From: Rhizaria sp. SCN 62-66
Lineage: Eukaryota > Rhizaria, unplaced
Assembly (NCBI GenBank): GCA_001724265.1
Contig: MEDY01000197.1
Span: 20,249-84,248, forward strand
Reading direction: 5' to 3'
DNA length: 64,000 nucleotides
Part shown: positions 57,001 to 64,000 of the stretch, in pieces
Layout of the letters: each line of letters opens with the position of its first letter
How positions within the stretch are numbered: the first letter of the stretch is position 1
Translations under genes and position numbers: made by a program
Notes under the pieces: model-generated
What the model was told of the DNA's origin: nothing
Database searches by the model: none
Seen by the model: the letters and a program-made list of their open reading frames with translations, nothing else

Positions 57001-60000
57001 CTCTGGAGGCAAGGCGAGCGCCACAAACGGTCACTCAGCGTCGCAGGCCGCTGCAGTCGCCGTCGAGTGTGGCGTGTTCACGCCTGAGCACCCCCTGGCG
57101 CGCTTGTGCCAGTGCGCGCCCGGCACGTGCTCTTCTTCGCTCACCTCGCCAGCGGCCGTCTCCGCGCTCACTGCCACCGCCAACGCGGTCATCTCCGCTG
57201 GCGCCGCTAACAGCAACGGCGGTAATAGCGGCGCGTCGACCGTCGCGCTGCCTTCACGCTCCATCATGGCGACCTCAGCCGCCGCCGCTGCAGCCGCAGC
57301 GAGCGTGGCTGCCGCCGCCAACGCCGTCGTCGTTAACGCCGCCTCCGCCGCAGTCTCCGCCGCGACCGCGCTCGCGCTCACCGCCTGTGGCGCGCCCGCA
57401 GCCGCTGCGGCCGCCAGCGGCTCGGCGTCATCGGCGTCGTTTGATGTGCTGACGCCGACGCCCTCCGCGGCCTCCGCCACGGCCGCGGGCTCGCTGGGCG
57501 GCGCTGCGGGCGACGGGCGCACTGAGTTATCGGTGTATCTATCGGCGCTGCGGTTGCACTTGCGCGGCCGCCGTGGCCACGGTCGCGGCCTCGACCTGGG
57601 TTCGCTGCTCATCGCGCCCGTGCACCGCGTTATCGTCTACCGCTCTCTGCTGACGGACCTGCGCGCCGCCGTGGCCGCCGCCATCGTGCTCGCGCGCGAA
57701 GTCGCCGCGCAGCGCCGTGTGTCCGCCGGACTCGCGCGCGTGCGTAACGCAGCAGACCCGGCCGCGGCGCTGCGTGAGCTCGTGCGCAACGGCCCCGCGG
57801 GGCTCGCTCCGCCCACGCCCACAGCCACGGCGGCGCACTCGCCGTCGCACGGCGACGCTGCGGGCGCGCAGTCGTTCTTCACGACAGCGCAACAGCAACA
57901 ACAGCAGCATCAGCCGGGCTCCGGTGCGTCGTCCGCGGCGGCTACGCCCGCGCAAGGCCGGCTCAGCAAGCTGCTCGTCGCGCCCTCGGGGTTCGCCCGC
58001 CGGCCTGCGCGCGGTGACAACGTGGACCCGGGCGTGGCGGCCGCACTGGCCGAGGCTGAGGAGTGCGAGGCGCTGCTGCCGCTGCTCGACCGCGCGCTGA
58101 GAGCTGTGTCGCTCATGCACGACGAGGCGCTGCCGTCCAGCTCACCCACGGGCACCACCACCGCTGCCGCTACAACTGCCGCCGCAGCCGCCGCGAACGC
58201 GCTGCCGGCCTCAGGCTCTGGCCGGGGCACGCCCTCGCTCGGTGGCTCTGGCTCGGCGGCCGGCGTTTCCCCTGCGCCCGGCTCCGGCGGCGTTTCGGCC
58301 TCGACCGGCGACGCGCGGCCCGCGGCGTTGGCATCGTTTGCGCGCCAGGACCGCCGCGGCGGGGCCAGCAAGGTGCTGCCGCCGCGCGGGCCGTCGTCGT
58401 TCTCGCCTGCGCCCAAGCCCACCGTCGCGGCGCGCCCGCCCATGGTCCTGCCAGTGACCCCAGCCTCCTCTATCTCCGCCTCCACCGCAACTGCGCCTGT
58501 GGCAGCGTCGTCGCCGCGGCGCGATGACGATTCGTCGGATGCCACGCCGTCGCCGATGCCGATGCCGCGCGTGCAGCGCCGTGGCTCGCTCACGGCCGCC
58601 CTGGAGGAGCACCAGGCGTACATCTCCATGGCCGCCGCTGAGGCCGCCGCTGCGGGCGCCGCTGCCGCCGCCGCCGCGGCTGCCGACGTCGAGCTCGGCA
58701 CGGAGACGGAGGAAGAGCGCTCTGTGAAGCGCCGCCCTTCGAGCACGTCGCGCACGACGCCGCACCTGGACCGGCTCAAAACCGCGCCCGTGCGCGGCGA
58801 CACTGCCGACGGCGACGAGCAAGACGTGCTAATCGACACGTTCCCGGACGAGTCGCCGTCGCGTTCATCCTCAGCACCGCCCTCGCCTTCGGTGTCGCCG
58901 CGGCAGTCGCTGGCGCTCGCGCCACAGCAGCCCGCGGCCGCCGTGGCGCCCATGGAGCTCGTGTTTGAGTGCGTCAAGGCGAAGCTGCTGGGCCGCTCTA
59001 CCGCGCGCGTGATGATCATCTCGCCCAGCGCGCGCTCACTCACAATCACCAAGGACGTCACCGTGATCGCGGCGGTCGCGTCGTCATCAGAGTGGGCTGC
59101 ACGCCACGGCAACGGCGGCGGCGCTGCTGTCGGCTCGTCGGGCGCGTCGTCGTCGTACACATCGAGCTCTGGCACCACGCGCAAGAGCAGCACGATCGGC
59201 AACGACATGAGCGAGTGCAGCGTCTCGCGGATCACCGCCGCCGCGCGGCCCGGTCCCGGCGCTGCGCTCGAGTCTGTCGCCGATGACAGCACGAGCGAGT
59301 GGGTTCCCGGCGACACGTCGCTCGCCTCGTTTACCACCTACGGGCCCGGCGCCGCGCCTGCCGTCGCTGGGGGCGGCAACATCGAAGTCTCCGTCTCGCG
59401 GCTGGCTATGGCCACGCAGTCGCACCCGGTCGCCGCAAGCGCGAGAGCGGCGGCTGATCGCTCGCAGTTTGTCAGCGGGCCTGGTTCGTTGGGTGCGATT
59501 GCGGCCGCTGCGGCGCCCGGTGTGTCGTTTGTGATGTACCGCAACACCGTCGTTTCCTGCTCCGTTGTCAGCTCCGGCAAGTACAAGGAGCGTGCCGTCG
59601 TGCTCAAGTTCTACAAGGACAGTAGTGGCCACTCATCCGCCGCGCGCCAGCAGGGCGCTGCGCCTAACGCCAGTGGAGGCAAGTCCGTGCGCCGTCTGCT
59701 GCGCATGCAGGCAGAGGCCAAATATGTCTTCCCGTCGACCGAGGTGTGCCAGCAGTTTTACTCGATGTTGCGCGTATACGTGCTCTCCGAGCCCGCTCCT
59801 GGCGCGCAGCCTGCCGTGGCTTTCACGCGCGACGCAACGCCCACAATGCTTACGCAAGCGCCCTCGTCGACTGTGCTCGGCAGCACGCTCGACCGTGGCC
59901 GCCTCGGTACGCCCTCGCTGCTCGCACCGGGCCCCACGACTTCCTTCAGTGACCGCACGAGTTCCAGCACGCCTGGCGTCGGCGACACGATGTTTGGCGG

Positions 60001-60886
60001 CGTGTCGAATTCGCCCGCACTGCCCACTGGCTTTTCCCCCGCCAACGGCGGTGGTGCGAATACACCTGCGGGTGCAATGGTCGAGTTCGTGCCGCAGCCG
60101 CTGCGGCCGACGCCGGCGCAGCGGCGCACTGTGGCCGCGCTACCCACTGGCACCGTCGAGACGATTGCGTCGCGCATGCACACGTGCTGGGTCGTCGGCC
60201 GCGTCGCGGACGGCTGGCGTTGGGGCGCTGTTACTGCGGGCGCTGCCAAGACGCACGCGCTGCTGGTGCCTGCAGAGGACCTTCCTCTGAATGAGTGGCG
60301 CGCAGCTGTGGAGCTCGCTGTGTCCTCGCTCTCCGCCATCTTTGCCCTCGGGTGCGCCGTGGCGCCCGCGAGCACTCCGCCCTCGACCTCATCGTTTGCG
60401 ACGACGCAGTCTCACGGCGGACAAGACCACGCACAGTCACATCACGTCGGCGGCCACGGCTCGCCCGGTGCGGGCGTCTCGGCGTCGTCTGGCAACAGCA
60501 ACGGAAGTGCTGCGACTCAAGGCGCCGCCGTGCAGGGCGCGGCGCTGGTGCTGCTGTCCGACTTTCTTGCCGAGAACGCGCACGAGACGTGGGCGGAGCA
60601 GAAGCTGCGCGCCGGGTGGCGTCCGGGCGCGGTGCGCGACGAGGAAAAGCGCCTGCACCCGCTGCTGGTGCCCTACGTTGACCTCTCGCCCGCGGACCAG
60701 GAGGAGAACCGCCGTGTGGCGGACGCGTGTTTGACCGCGATTGCGGACGCTGGACTCGTCGTCATTGTTGTCGACGGTTCCAGTGCGCTTGCGGCTGCGG
60801 TTGGGCTTGACGCGTCGACGCACGAGCCGCGCAAAAGCCCTGCACCGTGGATTTCGGCCACGCCGTCGATCGGAGGTCGGTTTTGA
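45074..60886 (+). CDS. Giant PTEN-type phosphatase fused to RhoGEF (DH), PH-like and two RyR-type repeats
   Basis: One uninterrupted 5,270-codon exon (ATG in CGCCGCCATG, stop TGA). Residues 1-190 are a PTEN phosphatase domain: N-terminal basic motif, FDLDLTYITPRIIAMGYPA, SVYRNVRQDVVNFLD, YPFPDHNPA (Asp93) and P-loop HCKAGRGRTG (Cys125, Gly130 kept as in lipid-active PTEN; one P-loop Lys is Arg). A C2-like region with large insertions follows (about 870-1,600). At about 3,060 QLVLELLTGETAYDATL opens a Dbl-homology domain that, after long insertions, includes LDLGSLLIAPVHRVIVYRSL (about 4,170), the DH CR3 helix. PH-like blocks lie at about 4,625-4,905. Two RyR-type repeats end the protein: SRMHTCWVVGRVADGWRWG (about 5,030) and FLAENAHETWAEQKLRAGW...HPLLVPYVDL (about 5,160). 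It probably couples 3-phosphoinositide removal to Rho-GTPase activation at the membrane. The phosphatase, DH CR1/CR3 and RyR calls are firm; the C2 and PH calls are weaker. Confidence 0.9.
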   Translation: MNFVRRKISQNKHRHVSGRFDLDLTYITPRIIAMGYPAVGFESVYRNVRQDVVNFLDETHGAYYRVFNVCAEPDYIYDRSVFHGRLSSYPFPDHNPASLLTVADFCADAATWLLADPRNVVAVHCKAGRGRTGFIIACLLLYLGTTPSARTAVDLFSQRRTRDGAAVHQPSQLRYVAAVALLCRVSHHMAAVQTVREEVATAAAAAAAAAAAASTASRTHTLPHSNSNLHSHGGGMSPAGPLTPRTPHTPHTPTPGSALAAAAATAPGATTPHLQSQSQTPAQTPGRSYGPAVPPPQSFSSPFAPAGFAPASSSSSYIPAATVSSNSNAVAAAVVGSAAANAVALPPWSPLMPAFLPPPVGPAAGALAPQLTGEPPTPFSASASASSTNGGSAFGSPASVASYGAQQQHPPTPGTPALSHAHAFGGRGPRPAHASPPPHSHLHSQYGPSPGLAQTPSAAPRASVFMSPYTPQHLAHARPSAVWAAPWSPSPSVSLNNAGPFGNHHHHNNNNNVAGDSANNTPAVSTLGALPSTAALAASAAASAAAEAAALAADPIAGAIERAARLLDPRALALHGGLALPVGRRARGLGSLSSSSSSAAATAAALGAAGDDGGAWSDSSSSASGGSGCDDDDRVAGATGGSGCDDDDESATNESGTETDAESHSRSQSQSQHPGAAQDEHKGSSGGRSGLRRNRRDRVAASRHHDDGASRNARSVHPDGGADSEASDCGSDCVHECDLDDAQASEFELASGAARATPAAAAVALTAALCDDPACPSAALPHTHVVRPMKPQRRRRAGSSATVSSRKLVAMPSTLSSLLPRARTSFESLLHPHLNHGRRSGPAAAASASAAAYASARALQAASAVSGAASSGEALLTRVYIRTASAGPLALPPGCLDLLPAAALAAAPTPGPAPAPPTVLAARAQALLAPAQSRLTSLLSRALGRNRVRVVRFELYQGADLLASATVIPTLELLPSLAQSAGAAKDADAAAAVAAAQDETADFSAGSPANGGNNVNLNTSSSAAGNVPVMPTPSPDTPAVANASGATTPTTGSASPAAAEVPVPYALSYIWRVPPRHALRSPAPALIAVPSKVVARAVARHAAAAAATVAATAAAAPDPGLGPVPVSAGASVAGSGASDVGGPSAAAFTGSGAGVGATAGQSAEETCLVPLMVPGPYVGGLLLRGDVRLIIADAGAVPVAAVAAASLVRSLETARERRRATVAAAAAASTNEMAAARAAADADVAADAAADVATPGIVRDIDSISEVRGGTSQSVFANPRSIADSQPSRTSSRPSSATLSAAATNPTSCPHSDRALALLTALCTAAATALAPHVASARDAAAEAASGAAAGGGAATLGRLAFHSLLLPGPLLEVRAPDVDVAGEALDQVLRGLGGIGGSAAAAAAASASAAASSAATVGAGDADTELVSSASVAAAAAAASMSGSFSASGTANDSPLPAPGGRKPLPALNVAATPRMGARKSEILSSTATPGIAAANAAATSAVAAAGTSAFGSLPLFHQQQLLLTQQSGPQHRSGSAAQTTAEAAVTHKAATRRARAVRASDLLFGEHTVLGLSFVVPKPAFVFAGNGSADGAASLCPLPAPTPADAVEAAALRWATLQHRRARRQRARAAKSSTHSSTTATAAAAAAAAAAAQAASMPPLSALYSAAPGLSVGSASEAVLYDALIDALYPSCPFRFRSRTTTPHPTAHPTGLDSAAIAALYARAGNAGAAARTQALQLLPAPPPRAALALSRSIDALIRAATAPNADRATAAAADRALRGFAASGALARAFQARAVASLWRSVTGVYAPEVHALWALSAGVAAPGRPLLALLAAARGLTLMRAQPAAATGAPSVVWLGTSGREGGVVAGAGALSSRAATAVEDAAGAIARAFASELALLAPSAPAPGWRAASAASAAAKELLQLREALDRHLLSLSQRLTAVAAAGGVMDVSPPTITGSVLGYVGSPSANEAARLRLTQRPQGALATGALGHGLIGSGPLSRPSSAALRELSLSPAESVDNDNDANDEVANEAGTHSRSATVANNQTVHMLSVPDLVPRGRADSLHSDRQARPTSALSSVTTASTGAVRDLLIQAATADSVVSSSAISFGRRAPPPRSLTQSGSSVHSPRQTDSAQQRSASTSPECPENNTNNSSGKQGGGGARGSRRAAVGKGSVPVRPSQSTTSRVRVLSNNRASYNVSECSQDGEGGSGGGGFLSTIALDLSASAAAATVALADGATLLDQLMTAPSPQSRAASGLAHRGGRSASSAAMFVAAGNSVLLAPGQVNSPPTVVALPGATLGDSNNASNNNTKLSAYAEVVPDAARSPLDDDDSALPSLALNMRWSNSGSGPSSARDSRPGSRSLCRGSPRAASGGIGVGSRAGSRAASRSRSRSRDARLLCSTGNYMLPLPTTLDPNAKPLPGSNSGCGEVFSPDGGAVSRSRSPSRTPRLTPRLTPRLTPRLTPRQSPLVTGLTTFSEESDYFASGSNAPPPLMLGVAPSGDSIATSSVSVAFADGGSSSLSSLTGPGALLRSRRTRPLSVVIEDPLGFACAAASPAAAAAGTVGTGPVLHLEQSPRARRNSIDDITPRQSPRSLSGTNSSASMHSTSAAAAAAAAVSSVLSPTGLVGAAQISAFGLRGFRGATLDIQAENTWSSAASNDANDVSSIANTLSGPRPLLAPTPVRSSGATASGGSMAERLVRSPYDGHAPHSIGDGSSASTENSPPDMLLRRLDTTANLNIADGNGGDVDSDEDNDSLQSSHEVAPALVHAARVATTTALPMMPTPKTSGMRSPQRRIESPPPNVGTRGSSSAVTLRTGSSSTPTSLSTSSAASPTSANAPVPEVPTAPPSSTHLASPLCPSGSTRGMQPRTVFTFGSTAAPSASAAGSAVVSPRAAMAMGQPPVHPGSAAGSPRNGYGPAAQMSPLPQRHRRQLSSSGLVLPLLTPRTSLVGAGLGLPLNGGAGSDGVVHNALHVSPPGVMSDVRSPGSSAPATPCRSNELAARLSTALPIAIAITAPPGAAPLLVATPAGSVNASLNSHSHSGALTMRAAPAAAGRSEWLASAHRLGRMRQRVRQLVLELLTGETAYDATLASLERPFVSPMAALLRADRARARTAAAAATAGVLPSRLVAARMNHTAAPAPASSAVPGMLAVGGGGLAVACDGCVAIEPHPTWLNIVPSLAAPVCAPTLGMPPAIGVAAAQALASLAQALTSLSSSSGAGSASATTTGTASSLCAMPQTPGTTVTSFLPPAPSPALSGRSHSPHSTTIRSVTAMAAPVVVSIAAHGGAHGGASVPRSRPTPTPTPVPLPWGAPIGSGLVAASPSPSISLTASDRAATAAAATAAAPAASLGDGGDEFTPVVSGAALRRTGGASGSFSTHMPTRRGASLSVSVAASNAQSNSHLHPYLTAHQPLGSTSVASNGGATQPTPPGTHQSLALAQGLLSSSSGVSDRGVAASERLGPRRTPYEVAMTPALSTTPSTADSHMPYMALMPPASQTGPASYAATPLFGPLSGPAVLATTAAATGQLSSPAALAAAATTGAWDWAAHRRAAWSLLGEPGAGGFLPLRSDGNLDFQHVPFAQEAATDAVTTAMAQLSAAGGASMGGGIRIALPYVPAGPLATDSGDEEMFTVGSSSAAFATAISPDGTAAVSGLSRMAAGAVILNVPSLAPASVFAAASWPLASSTAGAGASAVALLALPAQPHAPSTAMPSYPPQLPLASLSLTAHVRTLLGPLPQLLRQHRRFAARLNAVLSSAIVLSSDAAQAATGDFGSGGGGGGWDDDDDDDGSWDNSFPPSHSPSHASGAVATVINAEGSEARSLAALTRAVASAFASTAPSSVLINGTGSGTGATSTRAGAVQSLGQLYAAYVRQAPRSVRVLGLIDRAGPYPVAAARAAAAAPAGATAATLAAAVTDSAPATGLVEAASELNWNVLGAAAVVAAAAAAAASMPSVSTSSSSASMSAATAAAVSGGKASATNGHSASQAAAVAVECGVFTPEHPLARLCQCAPGTCSSSLTSPAAVSALTATANAVISAGAANSNGGNSGASTVALPSRSIMATSAAAAAAAASVAAAANAVVVNAASAAVSAATALALTACGAPAAAAAASGSASSASFDVLTPTPSAASATAAGSLGGAAGDGRTELSVYLSALRLHLRGRRGHGRGLDLGSLLIAPVHRVIVYRSLLTDLRAAVAAAIVLAREVAAQRRVSAGLARVRNAADPAAALRELVRNGPAGLAPPTPTATAAHSPSHGDAAGAQSFFTTAQQQQQQHQPGSGASSAAATPAQGRLSKLLVAPSGFARRPARGDNVDPGVAAALAEAEECEALLPLLDRALRAVSLMHDEALPSSSPTGTTTAAATTAAAAAANALPASGSGRGTPSLGGSGSAAGVSPAPGSGGVSASTGDARPAALASFARQDRRGGASKVLPPRGPSSFSPAPKPTVAARPPMVLPVTPASSISASTATAPVAASSPRRDDDSSDATPSPMPMPRVQRRGSLTAALEEHQAYISMAAAEAAAAGAAAAAAAAADVELGTETEEERSVKRRPSSTSRTTPHLDRLKTAPVRGDTADGDEQDVLIDTFPDESPSRSSSAPPSPSVSPRQSLALAPQQPAAAVAPMELVFECVKAKLLGRSTARVMIISPSARSLTITKDVTVIAAVASSSEWAARHGNGGGAAVGSSGASSSYTSSSGTTRKSSTIGNDMSECSVSRITAAARPGPGAALESVADDSTSEWVPGDTSLASFTTYGPGAAPAVAGGGNIEVSVSRLAMATQSHPVAASARAAADRSQFVSGPGSLGAIAAAAAPGVSFVMYRNTVVSCSVVSSGKYKERAVVLKFYKDSSGHSSAARQQGAAPNASGGKSVRRLLRMQAEAKYVFPSTEVCQQFYSMLRVYVLSEPAPGAQPAVAFTRDATPTMLTQAPSSTVLGSTLDRGRLGTPSLLAPGPTTSFSDRTSSSTPGVGDTMFGGVSNSPALPTGFSPANGGGANTPAGAMVEFVPQPLRPTPAQRRTVAALPTGTVETIASRMHTCWVVGRVADGWRWGAVTAGAAKTHALLVPAEDLPLNEWRAAVELAVSSLSAIFALGCAVAPASTPPSTSSFATTQSHGGQDHAQSHHVGGHGSPGAGVSASSGNSNGSAATQGAAVQGAALVLLSDFLAENAHETWAEQKLRAGWRPGAVRDEEKRLHPLLVPYVDLSPADQEENRRVADACLTAIADAGLVVIVVDGSSALAAAVGLDASTHEPRKSPAPWISATPSIGGRF
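52430..52477 (+). repeat. Four RLTP repeats with divergent codons
   Basis: Four consecutive 12-nt units encode Arg-Leu-Thr-Pro, each with different synonymous codons (CGT CTC ACG CCG; CGA CTG ACT CCA; CGG CTA ACA CCG; AGG CTG ACG CCG). The amino-acid pattern is conserved while the DNA is not. Confidence 0.85.
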
Positions 60887-62073
60887 TTCTGCTGCATCAA
60901 GCAACTCAATGCACTCATTGAACTCTTTTTTCTCTCTTTTATGAACTTTATATGATGTCTTCTATAATCGCAATGATATTATTTCGGACAAAACTAAGAA
61001 ATATATCTCGCAGCACGAGCAAATGCAGGGTGGTTTGATTGAACGCGTGATCATCAAGCTATAAGATTTGCTTCGTTGATCCTTATGACTGTCGCAGGTG
61101 ACGCTTCCATTGTCGGCATTGTACCATAATGATATCCGCCTACATTGCAACTGTGTAACTTAATAGATCTTTTTTGTTTTACATAACGATCTGACCACAC
61201 AAATGTTCTATTATTCACAGCCTCACACTACGGCGTTTTTAACTCCAACTTTAGCGGTAAAGCTTACTACGTAGTTGTATCAAAGATATGACGGTAATTA
61301 GTATTAATGATATTAGTAGTTGTAACCCTGTGGACAAAGTTCAATATGGTGGTTTCTGACGGAACGCGGTAAATGCGAGGGTTCCTTGAAGGTCCTGACC
61401 TAGGCCTCTTTAAAGCATTGAAATATCTCAGCACTATGTTGCCAAGTGAGAATGTAACACAGTAGATCGTACATATAATGCCAATTAACTAGATAAACAA
61501 CTTAAATCGTCTGGCACGATCATGCGGAGGCGACGGATTTGGAAGGCGACTTTATCTTTTTCCACTCGAGGGCATGAGCACTGGCCAGCGGCGGCACGTG
61601 TTCCTTTGAAGTCTTTGTGAGGGATGCGAGCAAATTTGTATTCAATATTTGAGGATACAAGTACAAAAAACTGACACAAATGTACATATATATAACAACA
61701 AAAAGTACGTACAACTCAGCCAGCTGAAGGAACTGCGACGTGAACTCCACGGTCATTCATGGCGTCCAGCGCAAACATCGACAATTTGCCTGCCTGGAAA
61801 TGAGCCAGTCTAAATCGACATCCTACTCTCGATTCGCCGCTGACTTGACATAACAATTGAGTTGAAGGGGACGTTGAGCTGCGACTACGGCGCTGAGCTG
61901 TGACTACCTTATGCCTTGCGCTCGCCCATCGCATCGGGGCACTGTCATGCTCGCAGACACGCGTCAAAGAGCAACTAGTTCCCAGGCACTCATTCACTCC
62001 ACTCATATCATGCCACGAAGTCACTCACACACAGATTGCTCACTGCGAAGCATTGCTCACTGCAAAACGGTGC
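60887..62073. other. Convergent intergenic region
   Basis: About 1.2 kb of AT-rich DNA between the PTEN-fusion and CHTOP-like gene ends. The right part carries three short direct repeats (62036-62089) reaching the CHTOP-like stop codon. No gene-like ORF. Confidence 0.5.
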
Positions 62074-62089
62074 TCACTGCGAAGCATTG
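62036..62089. repeat. Three ~18-nt direct repeats around the stop codon of the CHTOP-like gene
   Basis: Units TTGCTCACTGCGAAGCA, TTGCTCACTGCAAAACGG and TGCTCACTGCGAAGCATTG follow one another. The last unit contains the gene's final codons and TGA (minus strand TTCGCAGTGA), so the other two are copies of the coding end lying in the 3' UTR. Confidence 0.8.
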
Positions 62090-62228
62090 TCGATGCCGGC
62101 CCCCGCGGCAGAGGAGGGCGAGAGCAGCTTGTTCTGGCTCTCACGCTTATACCGCAGCAGCTCCGCGTTAAGCTTTTCCATCGTCGCCGAGGGGCGGCTT
62201 GACTTCTTCGGAGTCTGATGCTGCTGAC

Positions 62229-62260
<32 letters not shown>

Positions 62261-63402
62261 GCCTGCTGAGGGTTCTGGCGAGGCTGCTGCTGAGACAGCT
62301 GCTGCTGCTTTGACTGTTGCTGCTGTTGCTGGTTCTTGCCCTGGTTCTGCTTGTTGTTGCCCTGCTTGTTGTTGTTGTTAGCACTGTTGCGCTGCTGCTG
62401 CTGCTGCTTCTGGTTATTGTTGTTGTTATTGTTCCCACGTTGCTGCTGCTGCTGAAGACGCTGCTGCTGCTGTTGCTGTTGAGAGCGCTGTCCCACCGTG
62501 GCGGCCACAGTGCCGGAACGGCGCGACGGCGTAGTTGCGCGTGTCTGCGTCAGCGTCTGCGTCTGCGTCTGAGTGCGCGACGGCGTTTGTGCGCGCGCCG
62601 GAGAGCGACTCGTCGTGCAATTCAGCGGCACGCGCGGCGTCGTCATCAGTCCCGCCGTCGTCGTCGCGGGGCGGCGCGACGGCGTCTGCGACCGCGACGC
62701 AGTGTGCGCAGCGGTGGCAGCAGCGGGCAGAGAGGCTGTGGGTTTAACTGGTCCGCCAGCGCGGCCGGTCGTGGTGGGGCGCACCATAGGGTGGCGCGGC
62801 TGCGGCGCAGAGCGAACGGGCGTCTGTGAGCGCGCCAGGGGCTGCGTGCGGGCCAGCGACGACGAGCGCGACTGGGGGCGCGACGACGACACCGGCGTCC
62901 GGTCACGCATTGCACGCGGAGCGGCAGCGGCGACCGATGGGGGCGGACCGGGGAGAGGACGCTGGGGCACGCGGGTGAGGCGCGAGAGCGTCGCAGCCGA
63001 CAGCGTGCCGCCGGCAATGGACCCCGAGCGCGAGCGCGAGGCGGAGGGCGTGCGGGACGCAGCGGCAGTGGACACTTGGCGTTGGCGGTTGAGCATCGTC
63101 TGGCGCTGCTCCTGCTGGCGGCGCGTCTGCTCCTCGCGGCGCACCTGCGTCGAGCGCGCCGTGCCGCGCGGCTGTTGTTGCGCGGGGGACGCCATCGTGC
63201 GCGGCGGGGCCGGGTGCGCGGGCGTGGTACGCGCGTGCAGACTAGCGGCGACGCGCGAGGTGGCGGACGCGTTAGAGCCCATCCCCCACGGCTTGTTGTG
63301 CTGGCCACCGACCTGGCGGCGAGAGGCCTTCTGCTTCGCCATCTCAGCGAAACGCTCGTTGAGCGTCAGTGGGCGCTGTTGCTGCCCTGCGGTGTCACTC
63401 AT
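62074..63402 (-). CDS. CHTOP-like mRNA export adaptor (UAP56-binding motif)
   Basis: A single exon of 442 residues ends at TGA. Near the N-terminus, LTLNERFAEMAKQK closely matches the UAP56/DDX39B-binding motif of CHTOP and related export adaptors. The middle is Arg/Ser/Thr/Pro/Gln-rich and basic, with SRSRSGS, TQTQTLTQT and long Gln runs; the C-terminus (TMEKLNAELLRYKRES) resembles the short helix at the end of CHTOP. The canonical Arg-Gly-Gly repeats of animal CHTOP are not seen. The family call rests on short motifs, so a different UAP56-binding protein is possible. Confidence 0.55.
62217..62490 (-). repeat. Poly-Gln / Asn tract in the CHTOP-like gene
   Basis: CTG/TTG-rich on the plus strand, encoding poly-Gln with Asn runs on the coding strand (RLQQQQQRGNNNNN and similar). 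Mixed CAG and CAA. Confidence 0.85.
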
Positions 63403-64000
63403 ACTCCCAAACGCCTGGCTGTCAAAGTGAAGCCTCCTCTAGGCGGTCTGCGGCACGCGTGTGAAGTTGAGCAAATGGGGATGCTTAGCGGTTAGAACTG
63501 GGGCTGTTTTGTTCGGGATTTATAGACAGCCAATGTCACGACTACAAGTCATAGATTCAAATAAATAATATAATGCACACCGATCTATCCTGTCATTCTC
63601 AGAGTTCCCTACTGTCGGATGTTATCATGATTATTTCTTCTCTAGTGCTGAATGTCCTCTAACGGCCACAATGCCTCTACCCTCGAACAAATAACCAGAA
63701 CTTTCTAGCATATCTCAATGGGTCTGCAGAGGTTTACGACTTCCATGCTCTCGTGTCTTACAGAATTGTCTCGGATTTATTATGAAGTACAGCAACCTAT
63801 TCTGAACCAATAGTCTATTGGATAAAATCTGATTTGTATGAAATGCTGCAGGACAGCAATAAAAGCGGCACTGAACTTCCAGGCGCGCTTAAGGTGTTGC
63901 TAACTCTTGGAAAGTACAAACTTAATTTTTATTTCCCTTCAATACAGTCTTCGATATACAGCATAATTGAGCATATTCCTTGGTATCCTTACATATAAAC
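63403..64000. other. Intergenic, upstream of the CHTOP-like gene
   Basis: AT-rich region to the window end. It should carry the CHTOP-like promoter; nothing else is recognisable. Confidence 0.5.

Overview
The window is nuclear DNA of a unicellular eukaryote with compact genes. Coding sequence is GC-rich and heavy in Ala, Ser, Gln and Asn low-complexity tracts. Intergenic DNA and introns are AT-rich, introns are few and short (103-202 nt), and genes lie 0.2-2.4 kb apart on both strands with no operon structure. I see no rRNA, tRNA, transposon or CRISPR array. The lineage cannot be fixed from this window. The most telling trait is the genetic code: four in-frame TAG codons sit inside two otherwise continuous coding regions, and none of the 13 genes whose end is visible stops at TAG (6 TAA, 7 TGA). 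UAG is therefore probably a sense codon, most simply Gln. UAG-only reassignment is known in a few protists, for example the fornicate Iotanema (Gln) and the rhizarian exLh (Leu).

Layout: UBE3D-like E3 ligase (minus, 3' end cut by the window edge); a four-finger C2H2/AT-hook nuclear protein with two in-frame TAGs (plus); a large coiled-coil protein (minus); a type I membrane protein (minus); a HAD phosphatase of the phosphoglycolate/4-nitrophenyl phosphatase family (plus); an AGC-family protein kinase with an 800-residue tail (minus); a SETD7-like MORN+SET lysine methyltransferase (plus); MAK16, a 60S ribosome assembly factor (minus); PAM16/TIM16 of the mitochondrial import motor (plus); a giant MGC-acylated protein with two in-frame TAGs and an apparent frame break at an (AAC)28 tract (plus); ARV1 (minus); an RPEL-repeat G-actin-binding protein (plus); a 5,270-residue intronless PTEN-type phosphatase fused to RhoGEF (DH), PH-like and two RyR-type repeats (plus); and a CHTOP-like mRNA-export adaptor (minus).

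Fourteen introns could be placed by frame and homology. Thirteen begin GTACG(T/A) rather than GTAAGT/GTATGT, so this species appears to use an unusual 5' splice-site consensus with an invariant C at +4, which suggests a compensating change in U1 snRNA.

The genes do not form a single pathway. They are a mix of housekeeping functions (ribosome biogenesis, mitochondrial import, sterol/GPI homeostasis, ubiquitin, mRNA export) and signalling/cytoskeleton functions (AGC kinase, PTEN-RhoGEF fusion, RPEL protein). The standout items are the probable UAG reassignment, the PTEN-DH-PH-RyR fusion and the GTACG splice donors.
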